Shown here: positions 45,251-59,200 of the stretch, in pieces
Numbering within the stretch: position 1 is the stretch's first letter
Layout: each line of letters begins with the position of its first letter
Assembly: GCA_963573305.1 (NCBI GenBank)
Contig: OY754328.1
Span: forward strand, 45,251,822 to 45,315,821
Origin: Pyrrhosoma nymphula
Lineage: Eukaryota; Arthropoda; Insecta; Odonata; Coenagrionidae
Reading direction: 5' to 3'
Length of the DNA stretch: 64,000 bases
Program-made: the position numbers and the translations under genes
Notes under the pieces: model-generated
What the model was told of the DNA's origin: nothing
The model's input: the letters and a program-made list of their open reading frames with translations, nothing else
Database searches by the model: none

Positions 45251-45720
45251 ACCTGTAAACTTAAATCTTGAGAATGAAAGAACAGTAGGGAAGTATAACT
45301 TCGGACCGGAGATACTCCTAAGAAGAAATAGAGAAGGAATTAAGAGACATGATGGCATTGAAAGCTGCTGGAGTAAATAGCATTCATTCGAAATTACTAT
45401 ATAAATAATTTAGGAAATATCAGTAGGCGAACATTTTTGAACTAATTGGCCGGATATACAGGGAATAAATTTGGTCTGAGGACATCCTTACAGCCGTTTG
45501 TATTTCCATCCGGAAAAAGAGGAGTGTCCCAGAATTCGAGGACCATAAAACAATTAGTTTCTATTCCCACGTGGCAAGAGTTTATTTTACACACGCAGCA
45601 GAGCAGAGTAGAACGAATCACTGTTTAGGTGATGACCAGCTAAGATTGAGGAAGGCAACTCGAGATGCGATTTAGGCGCGAACACTTAAAGAAAAGAACC
45701 TCCTGGATTCTTTCGTCAAT
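45250..45720 (+). mobile_element. LINE reverse transcriptase fragment
   Basis: In changing frames: ELRDMMALKAAGVNSIHSKL (the 'l...KApG.D.ip.ElLK' block), then a 'W.ed...a...'-like stretch, then GDDQLRLRKATRDAI (the 'edQfGFr.g.gTrdAi' block). These belong to an RTE/jockey-type RT, before motif A. Several stops; dead. It directly abuts the truncated Penelope-like element. Confidence 0.7.
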
Positions 45721-47108
45721 CATTTGGAAGACGGTTTTTCTATTGAGAAAATGTAAATAGGGATCCAACGCGGAGAATCGACCGGAAAAACCCTGAGCCG
45801 ATCAAGAAGAATATCCTTGATTATAAAATACGGATGCCTCAGGAACCAGTGTGTGCCACCTGAACCCCTAACGGCCTTCCGTTAAATCCCATAGTGAGTT
45901 TGTAGCATCAATTGGCCATATGAGGATTCCCCTTTCGTAAATATTTGAAGTTTTAATGTTCCTCAATCCAACCACATTCCCCTAATTGAATCAGCAGTTT
46001 GCATCTTGTCGTTTATTAGACCTGAGATAACTTTAGATAAACGCATTAAGCCTGAGAAAGTGTTTTTGTCAACCCATCACTTGGCTTGCAGCCCTTGGGA
46101 GGGTAAGGCACTAGTCAATATGCTGCCCTGAGTCTAGAGCTGCCGTTTAAATATTTCTGTAGGGAACCGCACTTTTTATCGGAAGAAAATGAATATGCGG
46201 GATTCCAAAAATTCAAAAGCGATACCGCGACGAATGCAGTTGGATTATTCAGCCATTCAAACAGAATTTTTAATTATTAATAATCTACGTTTCGTGATGG
46301 GTTGCAGAAATACGTTTGCTCTCTGGCAGATAGTCTGTCTCAGACGCCGTTGTCAGACGTCACAAATTAAAGAGGAGAGTAGATGACGTGTCGAAGCCCG
46401 TTTTTTGTTTTTGCAAAAAATGATCCACCTAAGTATCACACACGTGATAACGCAAATGTGAGGTGCCCCAAGTGAGGCAGTGCAAAACATAGGAACACAA
46501 AAAATAAACATAAATGAATAGATCCGATCCTTAGGTTGCCGATAGTAACCTTCCTCAGAGGAGGACTCACTTTGAAATCCAGACTCACATACATCTTACG
46601 AATGATTCAGTGAATTTTTGAAAATCACTTTCACTTGGCGTTTTTTCTTGAAAATTCACTGTGGCACCGCAACGATTCCGCAACAAATACCCGTTTTCGG
46701 AGTATTTACTAAATAACTGATCCATTCAATATGGCCGATTGCGCATTTCAATGACATATATATTCTCCGTGCTGCAATATGGTGCTTACACTTCTTTGTC
46801 TCTGGCGAGCGCGAATGTCCGCGGAAAAAGCCGCGGATTTTGTAGAACGTGGACGTGCAATGTCCGCGGGACTAATGAGGTTTAAATGAAGGAATAAGGA
46901 GGCATGGCCCTGTTCACTCATGAGCGAAGGTGTTGCTAGAGCAGGGGCGTATGGGAAGGTTATTGTGCCGAGTAGACGTTGCCTGACAGCCAAAAAACAT
47001 CGCTTTACCTTCAGCAATTTAACTTATATTTGACGAAAATCAAACGCCACCGCTTGAAAAGCAAGGGAGAGTAAGGGCGAAACTATGGCGACTGCAACAT
47101 GACGGAAT
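45721..47108. other. Noncoding, no gene seen
   Basis: No domain-bearing ORF or structured RNA recognised. Confidence 0.45.
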
Positions 47109-47658
47109 TAGAGATAGGAAAATTACCGTTATTTTCATCTGAGGTAAATTACCGTGGTAAATTACGGTATTTTTCCGAAAATTACCGTAATTTTCCAGTA
47201 TTTTTCAGTTTTAAGCATTAAACAGAAAGTGTATGGTTAAATAAGAATGCAAATAGCAAGAGGAAGGGGATAAGATGTTTAAACCATACATAATGCAACA
47301 TTAATCTATTATAATTTTTTAAATTGTAAAAAGAACTACGGCAGCAACACGCAATCTGGCTTTCTTTTGCCTAAGAATGAGAAATTTTCAAGATTAATAT
47401 TTTACTAACACATTACTCAATAATGTTATAATATAAGTAAAATATACTTAAAATGAGTTGTACATGCCTCAGTTTATAATTAAACACGTAGGCAATGTGG
47501 ACTTGGCTCAAAAGAACATGTTGGGAATTTGTCTGTATGAAAATTTATCACAAACATACGTGAATTGACTAGAAAATTACCGAAAATTACGGTAATATTC
47601 TAGGGGTGCGGTAAATTACGAAAAATACCGTGGTAATATTCAAATTGGCCCATCTCCA
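47109..47658. mobile_element. hAT-like MITE (about 550 bp)
   Basis: Ends are inverted: left tagagatagg...aaaattacc, right ...aatttggcccatctcca (reverse complement tggagatgggccaa). Both ends carry repeated aattaccg/cggtaatt words (47118-47205 and 47573-47640) that can fold on themselves. Flanking 8-mers gacggaat and ggcggcat match at 6 of 8 positions, as expected for an old hAT 8-bp target duplication. Interior is AT-rich without an ORF. Confidence 0.6.
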
Positions 47659-47699
47659 GGCGGCATTGGCTTCAAGAACCGAGCGGAACGTCGCCTTCA

Positions 47700-48510
47700 T
47701 TTCTTTTTTAACCTCCTTGGCGGGCACCGCCCTTGATGAGCCAGAGACGACGAATCGGCAACACTGCTGACGCACCGTGACCGCCTGCACCACCCCACAT
47801 CAGTCGCATCCCCCCCTGTGCCCTCAGGGTGACGTCAAAATGCATGAATACAAATGCATATGCGCCATCGTGGCGAGCACCGCAAACAAATAGGTGGGGC
47901 CCCATGGTAACCATACTCGTCATCGAGAGGGATAATAACTGATACAAACGAACGAAGGCACGCACGCGTATATCATGTGCGGTCGCCCGCCGACGGCGCC
48001 GGTTTTTCTCGTTTCGCGGATGTGGAATTGATTCTTCTGCCGACGGGATCTCTTTGATGACGACGTGCGGTTCGACACCCGTTCTCCCGTGACGGAAGAG
48101 GGGGAGGGGAAGGGGGTCTCCTCTCCCCTCCTCCCCCCCCCCTCCGCACTCCTCCCACCACCACCCGAACCGAGCGAGCGACGGTGGTGGATATGTGTAT
48201 AATTAAGCGGCGTAATTAGATCGCCCGCGAGTTTGCATGGACACTGCGGGATGGGGGCTTCCGAAAACAGGTTGGAAACAGAAGAATGGCGAAAGAAGGG
48301 AGAGACGCGGGAAAAAAAAGCCCCATTCCACGGCTCTATTTGACGGTCAGCTCTCCTCTCGTTGCGCCTCTTTTGGCCGCTGGGGGGAATGACGTCACGC
48401 GGTCGTGGTCGCGCTGCGATGGACTGCCCGCGGCGAAGGCGCGTTTCCCCGCCCCCCCCTACATTCGGCCCAGGACTCGGCCCCCCCCCCGCCCTTTTGG
48501 AACGTGAAAT
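47700..48510. promoter_or_regulatory. CpG island with CRE
   Basis: CpG-dense, with a perfect TGACGTCA at 48390-48397 and a gtgacgtcaa half-like site near 47830. Long minus-strand open frame 47920-48552 is Arg/Gly/Ser-rich without a motif; I treat it as a composition effect. It may be a promoter or 5' exon of an unrecognised gene; orientation unknown. Confidence 0.35.
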
Positions 48511-48819
48511 GTGAAGGGACAAATGTAGTCGCAAAAAAATACTCCCGTCCACTTCTTCGCAATGAGTTTCACTTTTGAGTAAATAAAAAAGAATAGTTAA
48601 AAGATTAATGAAAAAATTGCATCGATGCCGTTTAAATTACCTTTGGTAGTGTTTTCACATCAATTTAGACTTACAACTTCAATAGCACGTAAATACTTAA
48701 ATCATGGGAGACCCATTTATGAGTGGCGAGGAAAAAACATATTATGTTGGCATGCAGCCTCATTAACATACGCCATTGACTAATAATGATCGTATCCCGG
48801 CTTAGATATCACGAACGCA

Positions 48820-51800
48820 GTTCAGAATAGTGATAGACAAAGTCGTCTTTTGAGAGATCTCGGTCACGCCTATCATTCCCAATTATGATTCGATCGTGAG
48901 TGTAAGATCATGATTGATTGATGTTCCAGCTAGTGATCTGTTCAAGTTGTCTACGATCAATGATCTTTCAGGAAAGTCGTGATTGATACTAAATCGTAAC
49001 GAACGCTGCTTCCGCTGGCCATTCGTGATTATATACTGTAATCATGACCGATGTGTACAGCTATCTCGTTTTGTTCCGGTTTCCGTGGAGTTGTGGGTAA
49101 TTCTTCGAAAACAATTGAAGGCACAATCGTGCAATACGTTCGAAAGTTTATTTTGTTCCTACACAGTGTTCTTGGTTTGTGATTTTAAGCATAATTAAGA
49201 AGAATATTAGAAATATCCATTATGATTACAAAACTATTGAAGAGTGACACATTTTATGGACCACTAATTATTCAAAATTCATTATAAAAACCAATGATAA
49301 ATAGTATCATAGAACGCTGCGAAAGTTTATTTTGAAATATAGTTTGAACCGATCAACGTTTTATATTGGCTGTAAGACTTTAAAACAAATTATACGACTG
49401 TAGCACTTAAATTCAATTTTCAATTTTCAATTAGTCTGTCGAGAATATTGAAACGAAGTTTTATCGTGTGTTTAAGTGACAATGCAATTATGGAAATTCA
49501 GTGATTACAAATGTTATATGTACTATATGTGCTGTGATGTATTGCGTGAGTTCTTGCGGTGATATTTTTACATTTAAAGGTAATTTGTATTAGGTAGACT
49601 TACGCTCCTAATGAATGTGTTATTACAGGAAATTAGTTTAAAGTGTTGCATAATCTTCGCAAGAGTCGGATAAGACTGATGTCTGCAATTAGTTCGTTGT
49701 TTTAACTATTATATAAAATTTGGAATCAATGCGAATTGAAATTAAGTTATTAACTACATGGATGCTCTTGAATTTTAAGTTTGGCAGTTTACATCCTCAG
49801 TGAAAGGATAATAATTGATTTGTATACTTAAGCAATGTGGGTATTATAGATATATATGAGTGCATAGCTTTTTATTATACTTATTTCAATAAATTTTGCC
49901 ACCTCAGAGTCATCTCTTTATATTATCTCTTTATTGTATTGGAAATGAGATTGTGTTGACTTAATTAATCACGACCAGGAAGTTGGCCCACGGTAACAGC
50001 ACACGGTTACTTCCGTAGTGACATCACCATTAAAAATCGTTGAATTACGAATTTGCTATTTGTGTAAGAATTGTACTTTCAAATTGCGAAACTCTAAAGT
50101 ACTTTTTCCATCACACGGGGTACTATCCGGGAATTTGCACATACTTTCTCGGTATTTTGACAGTGTTAAATGTAGTTACCATGAGTTGTTAGCGTGTTCC
50201 AAGTTCATGGTGCCTAATTAATCCTTTTTTGGGCCAGTAATGACTAATTAGCAGTATGCATCATAAATTTTTATTTGTCCTTGGGAGGGAATTATATTTT
50301 AAATGAATATAATCTACGCTCCTCACTGTACAAGCCATGTCGGAATACACATTTTATGGATATGATATGATGATTTTGTTGATTACAGATTGCCAGCGCT
50401 AGTTTATAACAGATGACGCGCTCTACTGCACGCAGAAATACGGTATCGGTGATATGAAGTCATAAATGGCCTTCCTAGTCATGTTAGTACATACCTACCT
50501 TGTCATTATTTCCCTTTTTGATTGAAATAACTCCTTGCCGATTTCAATGCGATCACCTAGGGCTGATGTAATGACCCACTCATGTAATTCATTTTTTGCT
50601 TGCAACCAATTACAGTATTACGATATTTAAATTGTACAATTTATTGAAGCTGCACTCTTTGCAAATGCAAACGAAATTGATTCCCGTTACCTTGGCCCAC
50701 AGCCCACCGAAGCAGCCCAAATATAAATAGCATATATCGATTAAATAACAAGTAATCATAATCACTGTCATGAACTGTTCTGGAAACTCATGCTGATATT
50801 CACTGATCAATCCTGTTCATTCTTTTAAGTGACTATTCACTACAAAAGTATAATGATGGTAGTATAAATCAAATTACCTGTGGGTTATCATAATTTGCAG
50901 TACCATGTCTCGACCCATGTTTGCATTTAACCTGGCTCTATATTAACCGGAATCACGCTATTGTTCCTGAAAGTAAGTTCTTAAAATACCATTCCTCTAA
51001 ATAAAAAGGTAACATATTGGTACATACGAAATTTTATTCTTGAAAATTAGGGTTCGCTGGTTAAAATTACAGGTAAAAATAAGTGTACGAACGCCAAAAC
51101 AAAACTGTAATTCAAAAACAATTCGGTGAAAATACAATGCTGGATGCATACAGCGGTGATTTTAACACGCCGGTACTTTGGAAGACATATGGGAAGAAAA
51201 TTCAGACGAAAGGAAAACCAATGGACATCAAATGAAGCACTGGAAACATTCTTGTGATTGGAGAGAGAGGAGCGGAGTTGAACTTTTAAAATGCATTGGC
51301 TATATGAAGCAAAGCTGTTTATATAAACGGCCGGTATGCATAATTGCGCGGCAAGGGTATCAGGTTTGATTTCTAAGCGATCACGTCATAGACTCATATA
51401 TTTATATATCACACAATTTACGACTCGTCGCGGCAAAGGAAAACAATTCATAGGAAATAGTATTGTATTGTACTACTTACAGATGACGATTAACCTATTG
51501 GGCGTAATAAATAACGGCACTTCATAGCTAATGCAGTCACAAATAATGTATCGCTTGACGAATAAGCAAACGGATAATTACCTGGATCATGTTTAATTTC
51601 CATTAAATTCGTCTTGTATCTTAACCCAGCAATCACTTTTCCGACAGTGTAACGGATTCGGTATTCATTTTTAATCATGTTATAATTCTAAATTAAAAAG
51701 TGAGCCAGCAAAACTGACAAATCTTTCTCAATGCAAGATATTTGCGTCGTGATCGTCGGAAATTAATGACTGTTATGCTACTAACGCTGCGTCTTTCTTT

Positions 51801-52123
51801 GCGCAACTGAGCGGATCATCGATGAGTAATCACGAATATATAAATAACTCATGATTGGTTTCACACGACTTAACTACCGTCATCTCAAGTAACTTCACAT
51901 TAATATCAAGTAACTTACGCATCTCACGAAAAACAAATCAATCAAGATTTATTTGGCCGGTCTCACATCTCGTGATCAATACTATTTATGTCAATCATTA
52001 CTATCGTGATCGGTAAAGTTGAACTCCTTGGTCATTGGAGAGATCCAGTTCAACAATCAATGTTTTAAGAGAACTTGATCTCGGTATTCGATCATTCACG
52101 ACCGACACATCACTAGTTCAGAA
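48820..52123. mobile_element. hAT-type element of 3.29 kb with perfect 8-bp target duplication
   Basis: The 8-mer gttcagaa occurs at 48820-48827 and 52116-52123 as direct flanks. Just inside are inverted ends tagtgatagacaaagtcg (left) and tagtgatgtgtcggtcgtg (right, reverse complement), followed on both sides by subterminal gatc/cgtgatc words (gatctcggtcacg, gatcgtgag, tcgtgattgat on the left; accgagatcaag, atcacgatag on the right). An 8-bp target duplication with TAGTGATG-type ends and subterminal repeats is the hAT signature. The interior (48828-52115) has only short open frames and no recognisable transposase, BED finger or dimerisation domain. It is a non-autonomous or heavily decayed copy. 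Confidence 0.8.
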
Positions 52124-55100
52124 CTTAAATACCAGAATCGAGAAGAATCTCCCAAAAGTCCCTGAAGTAACGGCATGGAGATAAATCGGAAACCATTGAA
52201 AGTATCGATTAATCAAATAACCTCGGAGATGTAATGAGAGCATAAAATTAACACCGGAATAGGACGCAACATATCTGGAATAGACCAGAAGAGAAATGGC
52301 TTTGTTTTCGCCAACCTATGTAAAAAAACAAAGGTGGAGTCGTTTTCACACTAAGAAAGTGTTATTCGAAAAGGATAGTCGTTTTTTTGTGTAAATCTTA
52401 AGTAATCACTTCATCGGGCCATGCATGAAGACGGCGGCCGAAATGAAGAACACAAGCCGCGATGTACAGCCGATGAGTGGGTGACTAATGCTGCATCGCT
52501 AATCTCTTGAAGGAGCGTGATAGAACGCTGGTTGGCGGATAGGGGAGGCGGATGGGAAAATGCGATATCCGCCACGAAAATTTGAAGAGGTAGGCAAAAG
52601 TTTTGAAATGAAGAATGCAAGCCGCGAATAAATCGGGTTTAGTTATTGTAATTGAATTTAGTTATTCAAATTAGGGATTGAAGAATGGGCGTGGATGGTA
52701 ATGAATGCGCAAAAGTGGGACATCTGACGGGAGAACGGCGAATGGAGATTAGTCGCAACCACGGTCGTAGAGAAGTAAAGGTCTGGAAACTTGCCGCCTA
52801 GGCATGTTCCCTTAAAGAAGTCGTTTCCCGCGGAGGCCGATAGAGGCGCCACCTATCCAGGAGGGCAAGTCCGCTATATATTGGTATACGTAACAACAGT
52901 ATTTGTGTATTAATGTACGGTGATAATGAAGTTTATCACTGCGAGCATGGCTATTAATTTGCAACTCCATGAACATTAAACATTTTAAAACTTACTACTA
53001 GCTCTAAGGCGCTCAGTAACAAAAGTATTAGTGAATTTTAAAGTTACATTTCAGCGTCGTCTGCATACTTAGTTTTAAGCCATTGCCATCACATAAAATC
53101 TATTGCACTGCGAACAGAATTAAATGGCAGTTATTTCTGAGGATTTCTTTTTCAGTTTTTTTTCTTAGGAGTCTTTAAGTGATGATGGAGTGAGTGACGT
53201 TATTCCCCTATGCTGTCACAAAAAGGATTGTCGGCGGGTGCTAGCCTTTATCCAGATTTCGCATCACCTGTCGGAGTCTTCATTACGAGGTCTTATGCGA
53301 ATGTCATTATTTCTTGCGATCACTTTCAGATTTAAATATGACAGAATCGCGTAGCAATTCTCTTATTTTTAAATCTCCTATATCAGCAATGCTTGTCGTA
53401 CGAATACTGCGTGTGCAACCGACGGTGTAATGAAAGGCTAAGTAGGTGACTCATTGCCGTGTACCAATCATACGGAGTGCAATTGGTAAAAATTTTTCCA
53501 AAATAGAGAATGGCACTCTTGAAATTAGTCACCGTGACTGATACAAACATATACCTATACCTGTACAAAAAAGGTGATCCTTCCGAGAGCAGATTTAGCT
53601 ATTTACTGACCTTCGAGAAAAAAAGGTACATAGTTCATGTGAAAATAATAGTGAAATTCATAATGCTCTGATTATTTAATTAATATACAATAAACAAATT
53701 AGCTAGTCCCTTAAAATGTTAAACATTGGAATTCACAAAAACCAACTACAATTTAGAGGCAATAAATCATTCACCACTCACAGCATTCAAAAGCTTGATA
53801 GCTACAATGACTAGGTCTTCTCAACCCCATAAATAGGAAAAAAAACTGTCATCATTGGCCAGTTATAGGAATTGACTAACCACTATTCATTTTCTATGGT
53901 GCATAGACTGATTTTCTGCCAAATCACAACATTTCTAGTTATGTATGAGTATTAGGCATGTTCAGCGTAAACCATATCCTTAATGCCTATTTCCAATTTT
54001 GTTGTTTTTTAGACATGCCACGAAAGCGAATTGTAACCACCAAAAAGCGAATTGTGTGACCACCTGAAACCCTTCAACTTCTACTAATAAATTAGCAATA
54101 ATTTATCTCTGTCATAGTGAAAACTGCTTTTTTACTCAACACCTGTCTATATATGCTACCTACGTCTTAACTTTCCATCCACCATGTACATCTCTCACAT
54201 AGTCGCATACCTTTCCTTCTGAAAGACCGTTGTGAGAAGGCTGTCGAATTTTGTAGCAGAAATAAATAAGTTATTACGAACACTTATGCTTAAACATTAC
54301 ATCAGACAAGCACACAGGGGAATACCAAGGAACACAGGAACAGCGAACCTCAGCGAACATAGTCAAAAACGCACACAGCTTTTTGGGGGTGGATGCAGAC
54401 TCAGATAACAATTTAGTTCTTATGAAATGCGATGTTAGATACAAAAGGCTGTGTAAAAGTAAGAAGATGGAGAGGTGGAAAAGGGGGGAATACTAAAAGC
54501 TAGTGGAAAGAAACAAAGGTTAATGGAACTTTTTAAAACAATTGGAAAGATTGAAAATAGGAGTTGGGAGAGGAGAAAACTGGAAGACAACCGTTTTGTA
54601 GGATATTTGATTATCCAATGGATGACTAGCTTTTGTGGATGCTTTAGAAAAAGTGCAGGAAATTAACTTACTTCCATTTAAACCTACCCTAACCAGTTGA
54701 TTACAGTCACACAGATACATACAATGTAATTATATGGTACCTCACACGTCCACGGCATTCTTTTATCCTTCATCGGAATTATCTACAACATTTCGACGTA
54801 AATTGAAGTTGGACATAAAGATAGTGATGCACGAAACTAATCTATGGAAATACATTTATACAACATTTACATTTATCAAAAAAATGGCATTTTCATCTCA
54901 TCTGACGCACATGATCTGCCTTCAATAAATGGGAATACCCACTAATTCTAGCCCTTCTGGACTGGTGGCGCCACTACGAGAATCGTGCGGTGGATTGAGG
55001 AAACGACTTCTTTAAAAGAACATGGGCTCCAATGGGATTGGATAGGGAGTTTCAGGGGGCTGGTCGCAACCGATGGGAGTTCAGTGCGGCTGACACAGTC

Positions 55101-56048
55101 CACATTCCAAAGGAAAGGGAAGGCTTACTGTCCGCGCCCAAATCTTGGTGGTTCGCGTTTCAACCTTTATATTTCCAATACAGCTCATGATATTTTCACG
55201 ATGTGCACATCATATTTAGCTAGTTTTGTTCTTTATTGAATCAATATGAAGAATATATTTTTGTAAACAATTTTAGACGATTTTTTGGCGTTAAAGTTAA
55301 AGTTCCCATTTTTTCTGCTCTACCGTTCCGTGAATCAATTTTACGTCCAATAACTACAAAGCAGAGCATACAACAAAAACAAAATATAATAAAATGGGAC
55401 TCATAGCTTTATAATTGCAGAGTTTCAATCTTTTATCTCTAATACTTATTGGTATGCTGTTCAATTTATAAAACTACTTTTTCTCGGAATATGTAGACCA
55501 AAAATTTTGCTTTCCTCTTGAATTTTCATAGCAAATCAGATACTAAAGCTCCGCTAATTTCAGCACCTCATTTTATATCAACATTAATATTTTCTGTTGA
55601 AGCGAGCGTGCCCAAAGCCGGACTCCTCGCTCTTAAGTTCCGCGGCGTTGCCGCCTTCCCGTCATGCACTGTGCACGCAGAGAGCTCACGCAATTTCAAC
55701 CACCCAAATAGATATGCATGTCGCTAATTATGATTACCAAATTTTTCAATCGATCCCAGGCTCATTACGAGGCACTGCGATACATTCTCGAACAAAGGGT
55801 AGCCTAGTCTCCTTGAAGTTGAAAGAAAACATATTTTACCCATAATCATTCGAACGTTCTGCTTGGAGTTGGAGCCATTTCGCCATCACTAATCTTGCCC
55901 TTAAAATCCAGACGAATACACTGGTAAGGCCTATCTTGAAGCATAATCATTGCGTAATTGTGTGTCACAGCAAGGGGATCTTTAGCGGCTCGGCCTCCAT
56001 GGCACCCTCACCAGATCATGGACCGATAATGTAACTAAATTAAACTGT
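52124..56048. other. Long noncoding stretch
   Basis: No gene, RNA or repeat with clear ends. Open frames at 54475-54666 and 54985-55239 have no known motif; the former is charged and might be the edge of an unknown repeat. Confidence 0.45.
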
Positions 56049-56201
56049 AGGAGCTGTACTGTCCACTTATATTTAATATACATTATTACACAAAACGTGT
56101 TTCAACGCTTAGGGCCTCATCATCAGGTATATGTATCAACCTGATGATGACATGAGTTGTGTAATATTGTACATTAAATATAAGTGGACAGTACAACTCC
56201 T
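56049..56201. repeat. Foldback repeat with hammerhead-like core on one arm
   Basis: Arms 56049-56092 and 56157-56201 are near-perfect reverse complements (aggag.tgtactgtccactt...). The loop contains two cctgatgatga-type words facing each other. On the minus strand CUGAUGA (56126-56120) is followed by GAAA (56103-56100), a CAC/GUG stem III and a GUA, a hammerhead-like order. The other side has lost the GAAA segment. It resembles a head-to-head pair of short Penelope-like or related tails. Confidence 0.7.
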
Positions 56202-59200
56202 GCTGAGTAATTTAATTACTGAAATGCTGTTCCACCACGTAACGCCAGATTCAGTCGAATTCATTGACCGATGTTCTTCTAGGTAAGAGCAAACGCTAGG
56301 AAACGCACGGTTCTGCATGTATTGGTAAATGCCTCTCGCCACTTGGTAGGATGGGTTTGCTTGGGTGTGGGTGATTTCATTAAAGTTCTGTATTAGGAAT
56401 GTAAGGCTGACTCCGTCGTTTGCCATTGCGTCCGCCATTTTCGGCTCATGGGGAAAGAAGAATTATATGTGCATTTCCTACCATGAAAATAAAACTTATT
56501 AGTTGAAAAGGTGATAATGCGTCATGACAAGATATCGGACAATGCTTATTTTAAACAATTGTCGACAAGTGAAACACTGAAGGCTCATTAGCGGTTTTGA
56601 ATTAACAAAAAAAATTCTTCGCATTTAATAGACACGTCTTCTGCGTGACGGCCACATATTTCGGCGCATTTGAGGCCACGTTTAAGAGATTTAACAATAA
56701 AACGTCAATATGTTTCAAGTATACAAAAGGGGGTCACTGGACTAAAATTCGTTAGCGGCTTACACACTGGAATTGACAGTACGTTCTTGAGTCGCACGCC
56801 GCCGGTGCAGTTATACCTGTGCCTGAAATTGTAAGGTTTTTGCCCAAACTACAATACTTGAATAGTTAGAATTCATTACTAACTCGCGATGCCAATCATT
56901 GGAACTGAGTAGTACTGGCTAAAAAAATGCTTTCGCTGCCTCCACGCAAGAAGACGAAAAGCGGTCATTGCTGCTTGAGAAGAAAATAATGTATTAAAAG
57001 GGCACGGCGCAAGTGCCCCACGTGTTGGAGCATTTCGAGTGCAATACTCCGTTCGTCAATTGGGCCGTTAATCCGTTGGCTTCTTTCCTCAAGAGCCCTC
57101 CCCGAAAATATCCCTCTCAACTTCCACCCATCCGACGTTTTCTTCTTCCTCCGACCACAACATCCCCCCCACCCACCCCACCCCACCCCACCCCCCTTTG
57201 GCGCTGCCTTGGCGACTGCAGAGCAGCATACGGAGAGCAGAGTCAGGTGCATGTGTGTGCACAGTATATGTATTCAAGTATTATGTAGTACATATCCTTT
57301 GGATTACCTTCTGCTCCTTCCTCTCCTGCGACCCGCCTGGCTTCAGATTCTGATCCCACGACCCCTGGGGATCACGAAACAAATTGCCTCTCCTCCCCCC
57401 CCCACCGTAATAGCGAATCAGAAGAACAAAGTTTGCAGTTCCCGTTTTGAGTGACGAGGTAGGGAGGGAAGAAGAAAATTGGATACGAGAGAGGAGCCAC
57501 CCCTTCCCTCCCCTCGCCGCCCCTCGTCTCGCGTCGGTCCAAAATCGAAAAGAGGAGACAGGGGGGGGAGGGGTGAAGGTGGGTGAAGGAACATGGGTGA
57601 AGGAGGGCTGCCCCATCTTCACCCCCCCCCCCACCACCCTCTTCGATATAATACGTGTATATATCAGCATATTCATGGCCGGGGTAAACTCCTCCGGAGA
57701 CGACGGCTGCACCGTCCCCCCGCCCCCCTACTCCTTCCCATTCAAGACAAGTGCGCCGCTTTAGGCGAACGGAGCAAAGAGAAGGACGCCTTTCTTACAT
57801 GTCTCCTGCGCACTTTTACTCTCTTTCCTCTCTATTCATTTCTCTCCTCCATTTCCCATTCGGGGGCGACGGAGTGCACGGATACCAACGTGAGATAATT
57901 TTTTTTTAAATTTTGCAATCTATAGCTCATGTCGAAAGCGATATACAGGTAATTAAAAGAGGCAACATTTAAAACAAGTTGGCTTTAGAACGCTTTATAA
58001 GCTCATGTTTCGACGCTCTTAGCCACCTAATCACATCTGTCTTTCCTCGAAAGCGAAGGCTGCTGGCTAATATGCAAAATCACATCGGGTTTTGGAGTGC
58101 CTCCAATAATCGAAGGCCGGATGTCAAGCGTATTCATCTCCAACAGTCGATTTCTAAGTTTTATGGAGGGTCAGATTTCTAGCACTCATTTGTTCGTATG
58201 TCTCGGAACCCGGCTCACCCTCTCCATCCTTCTCCAAACCTACCTCTCTAATGCCTCTAGTCTACGCACAACCTCCTTCTTCAAAGGTCCTAGTCTCCGA
58301 GCTATTCAACGTTATGCCCCAGGTTTAATTTTCAACTTATCCTATCTTCGTCTTTCGTGAATACCTGCTCACCGGTTATCTACTCCTAAATGATTCCTTA
58401 CTCACCGAAACAATGCATCTGTCTATGGTTAAAAAAAAACTCTCACATTCTCCCTGGATGTACTTAACGTTACAGTTCATTCAGCTCCACCTTCTTACTT
58501 CAAATAATCTCACGCTCATTCATGCTTGCTTCTTTCTTCCTGGCCTCTAGCTCTCCGCTAGTGAGTTAAATTACTGTCATGGGCATGCTTTGTACTGGAG
58601 CATCTGGAGTCAAATTTTACTAAATATAGGCGAAAGTCCAAGAAAAATCGAATGAAAGTGCCTAACCTATAAGGAAGTAATTTGTCAGTCAGTAAGTAAC
58701 TCAAAGAACCTCGAGTTTATCACTAGTTGGGTATATCGTCCGAACAATGTTATCCCGTCTCCAAAGAAACGTAATTCGCGTAAGCTGACTTTAGGATTTC
58801 TTAATTGGCTCCAAAATCTGAGAGAGTTGAGGTGGGCATGAAAAACAAGAACGCTGCAATACTTAAATAAAAAAATCTATTAAAAGTCTAATCGAGACTC
58901 CCCCAATGCAGCGGTTGACTTGACTGATAAATTAAATATTTATTTGTAAAACTCTCAGTGATGACATCACAACGCTGAGCAGCCAAAGAGTAAACTCCAG
59001 CATAATTAGATTTTCTCTTGAAGAGCGTTTTGTTCACAATATCTTTAACAATCTCAGGTTCCGTAACGCCTCCTGCCCAACGTCCTTGCTGTGACTCCAC
59101 CCCTCTCCGTCCCCTTCCCGCGGTTTGGGACCCTCGTGTCCTCTATCGCTGACGGTGATGTCGCGCATGGGATCCCACCCCCTCGTAAGGGAGGAGGACG

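Noticed and set aside
47920..48552. 210-codon minus-strand ORF
   Set aside because: Arg/Gly/Ser-rich reading of a CpG island with no known motif; overlapping frames are similarly open.
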